5,721 bases of DNA from Alphaproteobacteria bacterium (GTDB lineage Bacteria > Pseudomonadota > Alphaproteobacteria > Micavibrionales > UBA1664): positions 1 to 5,721 of the forward strand of contig JAUHXB010000091.1 in NCBI GenBank assembly GCA_030427215.1, written 5' to 3'. Each line of letters begins with the position of its first letter. Positions within the stretch are counted from its first letter, which is position 1. The notes below the pieces were generated by a model, which saw only the letters and a list, made by a program, of their open reading frames with translations, ran no database searches and was not told where the DNA came from. This document shows, piece by piece, positions 4,948 to 5,721 of the stretch. The position numbers were made by a program, and so were the translations under genes.

Positions 4948-5721
4948 ATGTCAAACGATAAAATCGACTTTAAGAATTTTTCTATCGAATTACTTTCACA
5001 ATATATGATAGCCAAGGATTGGCGGAACACTTGGAATTACCTGTATCGGTTTATCGAAAGCCTGTCCCCTAAATTAAATCAGAGCGATAATATTCGTTTT
5101 CAAAAAAGTATATTATCTTCACCAGAGGGCATTGATTATGCTAACGAGCTTGGCGGCATTATTGGGGAGCTTATCTATTCCCTTCTGATTAATCCCGAGG
5201 TTTCCCTTCCTGATGAGGAGTTTTATCATTTGATTTTTAGCGGACAAATTATCCATCTTTTATTCACTAAAAAAAATATTAACACTGATCCAATTATAGA
5301 AGAGATATTAAAAGATAATAAAAAGCTTTCTGCCATATTACAAAAAAAACTACTCTTACTGATTAGTCTTGATAGTGATTTAGATATCATAAAAATCTTT
5401 AAAAAGATTGATACGAAATATAGAGCCATAGCTGTATCAGCCTTTCTTGGTTACGATATGCTTTACACGAAAAAATCCTATGAGAATAAAATATCGCTTT
5501 ATGAATTACGGAGCGATTTGGAAAAGGTAAATATTAACCCCTATTTATTGCTTACGTTATCATCGCCATATTTTACATCCAGCTATATGAATCATCCTCA
5601 AAAGCATGATGTAAAATATAATATTAATAAGGCAATGTTAAATGAACTGCGCTCTAATAAAAAAGATATTGAGGCACTCAAAAAATATATTATTACCGAT
5701 ACGTTTTCTAAACGTGAAAAG
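4948..5721 (+). CDS. Unassigned AT-rich gene encoding a probable helical protein (partial, 3' end outside window)
   Basis: From ATG 4948 the frame is open for 258 codons to the window edge without a stop, far longer than chance in DNA this AT-rich. AAGAG at 4936-4940 is a plausible ribosome binding site 7 nt upstream. The protein begins MSNDKIDFKNFSIELLSQYM and is rich in Lys, Leu, Ile, Asn and Ser. It has no signal peptide and no clear membrane segment, and looks largely alpha-helical. I do not recognise a domain. The piece around residues 208-230 (PYFTSSYMNHPQKHDVKYN) and the following helices faintly recall the helical region before SPINDLY/OGT-like glycosyltransferase domains in some alphaproteobacteria; this is a weak impression and the catalytic part would lie outside. 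Eight of its 31 Ile codons are ATA, against one of 22 in the moxR-like gene, so its base composition differs from its neighbours. Confidence 0.82.
   Translation, partial: MSNDKIDFKNFSIELLSQYMIAKDWRNTWNYLYRFIESLSPKLNQSDNIRFQKSILSSPEGIDYANELGGIIGELIYSLLINPEVSLPDEEFYHLIFSGQIIHLLFTKKNINTDPIIEEILKDNKKLSAILQKKLLLLISLDSDLDIIKIFKKIDTKYRAIAVSAFLGYDMLYTKKSYENKISLYELRSDLEKVNINPYLLLTLSSPYFTSSYMNHPQKHDVKYNINKAMLNELRSNKKDIEALKKYIITDTFSKREK

Noticed and set aside
5226..5429. Minus-strand open frame of 67 codons with hydrophobic translation
   Set aside because: It lies opposite the long open plus-strand frame; the Phe/Ile/Leu-rich translation is what antisense of Lys/Asn/Asp-rich coding DNA gives.

Overview
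This looks like a chromosomal window from a moderately AT-rich Gram-negative bacterium, most likely an alphaproteobacterium of a low-GC lineage (Micavibrio-like or a related rhodospirilloid group). The Gram-negative call rests on an outer-membrane TolC-type lipoprotein with periplasmic adaptor proteins. The alphaproteobacterial call rests on overall similarity, as I remember the families, of the adaptors, the MoxR ATPase and the glutathione-transferase-like protein. The lineage call is inference.

Left half (1-3041, minus strand): a tightly packed export operon read right to left. It starts with a TTG-initiated TolC/OprM-type outer-membrane lipoprotein. A 4-bp ATGA overlap leads into a periplasmic adaptor (HlyD/RND membrane-fusion family), and 3 nt later a second adaptor-type gene begins and runs off the left edge. 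The second gene starts with the GAF-like segment known from a particular class of HlyD-type proteins. The first adaptor is the most unusual gene here. About 190 residues lie between its N-terminal membrane anchor and its lipoyl/barrel domain. They comprise an 11-residue periodic segment followed by a strongly acidic linker within a 120-residue stretch that has no Lys or Arg. No ABC, RND or other energising component is visible.

Middle (3042-4319): a 127-bp divergent intergenic region with two short perfect palindromes separates the export operon from a MoxR-type AAA+ ATPase on the plus strand. The ATPase has intact Walker A, Walker B, sensor and arginine-finger residues. It is not followed by the DUF58/von Willebrand A genes that usually accompany MoxR. 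Its downstream region holds two long perfect palindromes (24 and 18 bp), probably a transcription-termination zone between convergent genes.

Right side (4320-5721): a small glutathione-transferase-like protein on the minus strand (thioredoxin fold with a CPYA motif) is divergent from a plus-strand gene that runs off the right edge. That last gene is visibly more AT-rich, uses many ATA codons, and encodes a Lys/Leu/Ile/Asn-rich, probably helical protein I cannot assign.

The TolC/adaptor genes clearly work together as parts of one envelope-spanning export machine. The MoxR ATPase may share regulation with them through the common divergent promoter region, but a functional link is not shown. 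No tRNA, rRNA, CRISPR array, insertion sequence or integrase was seen.
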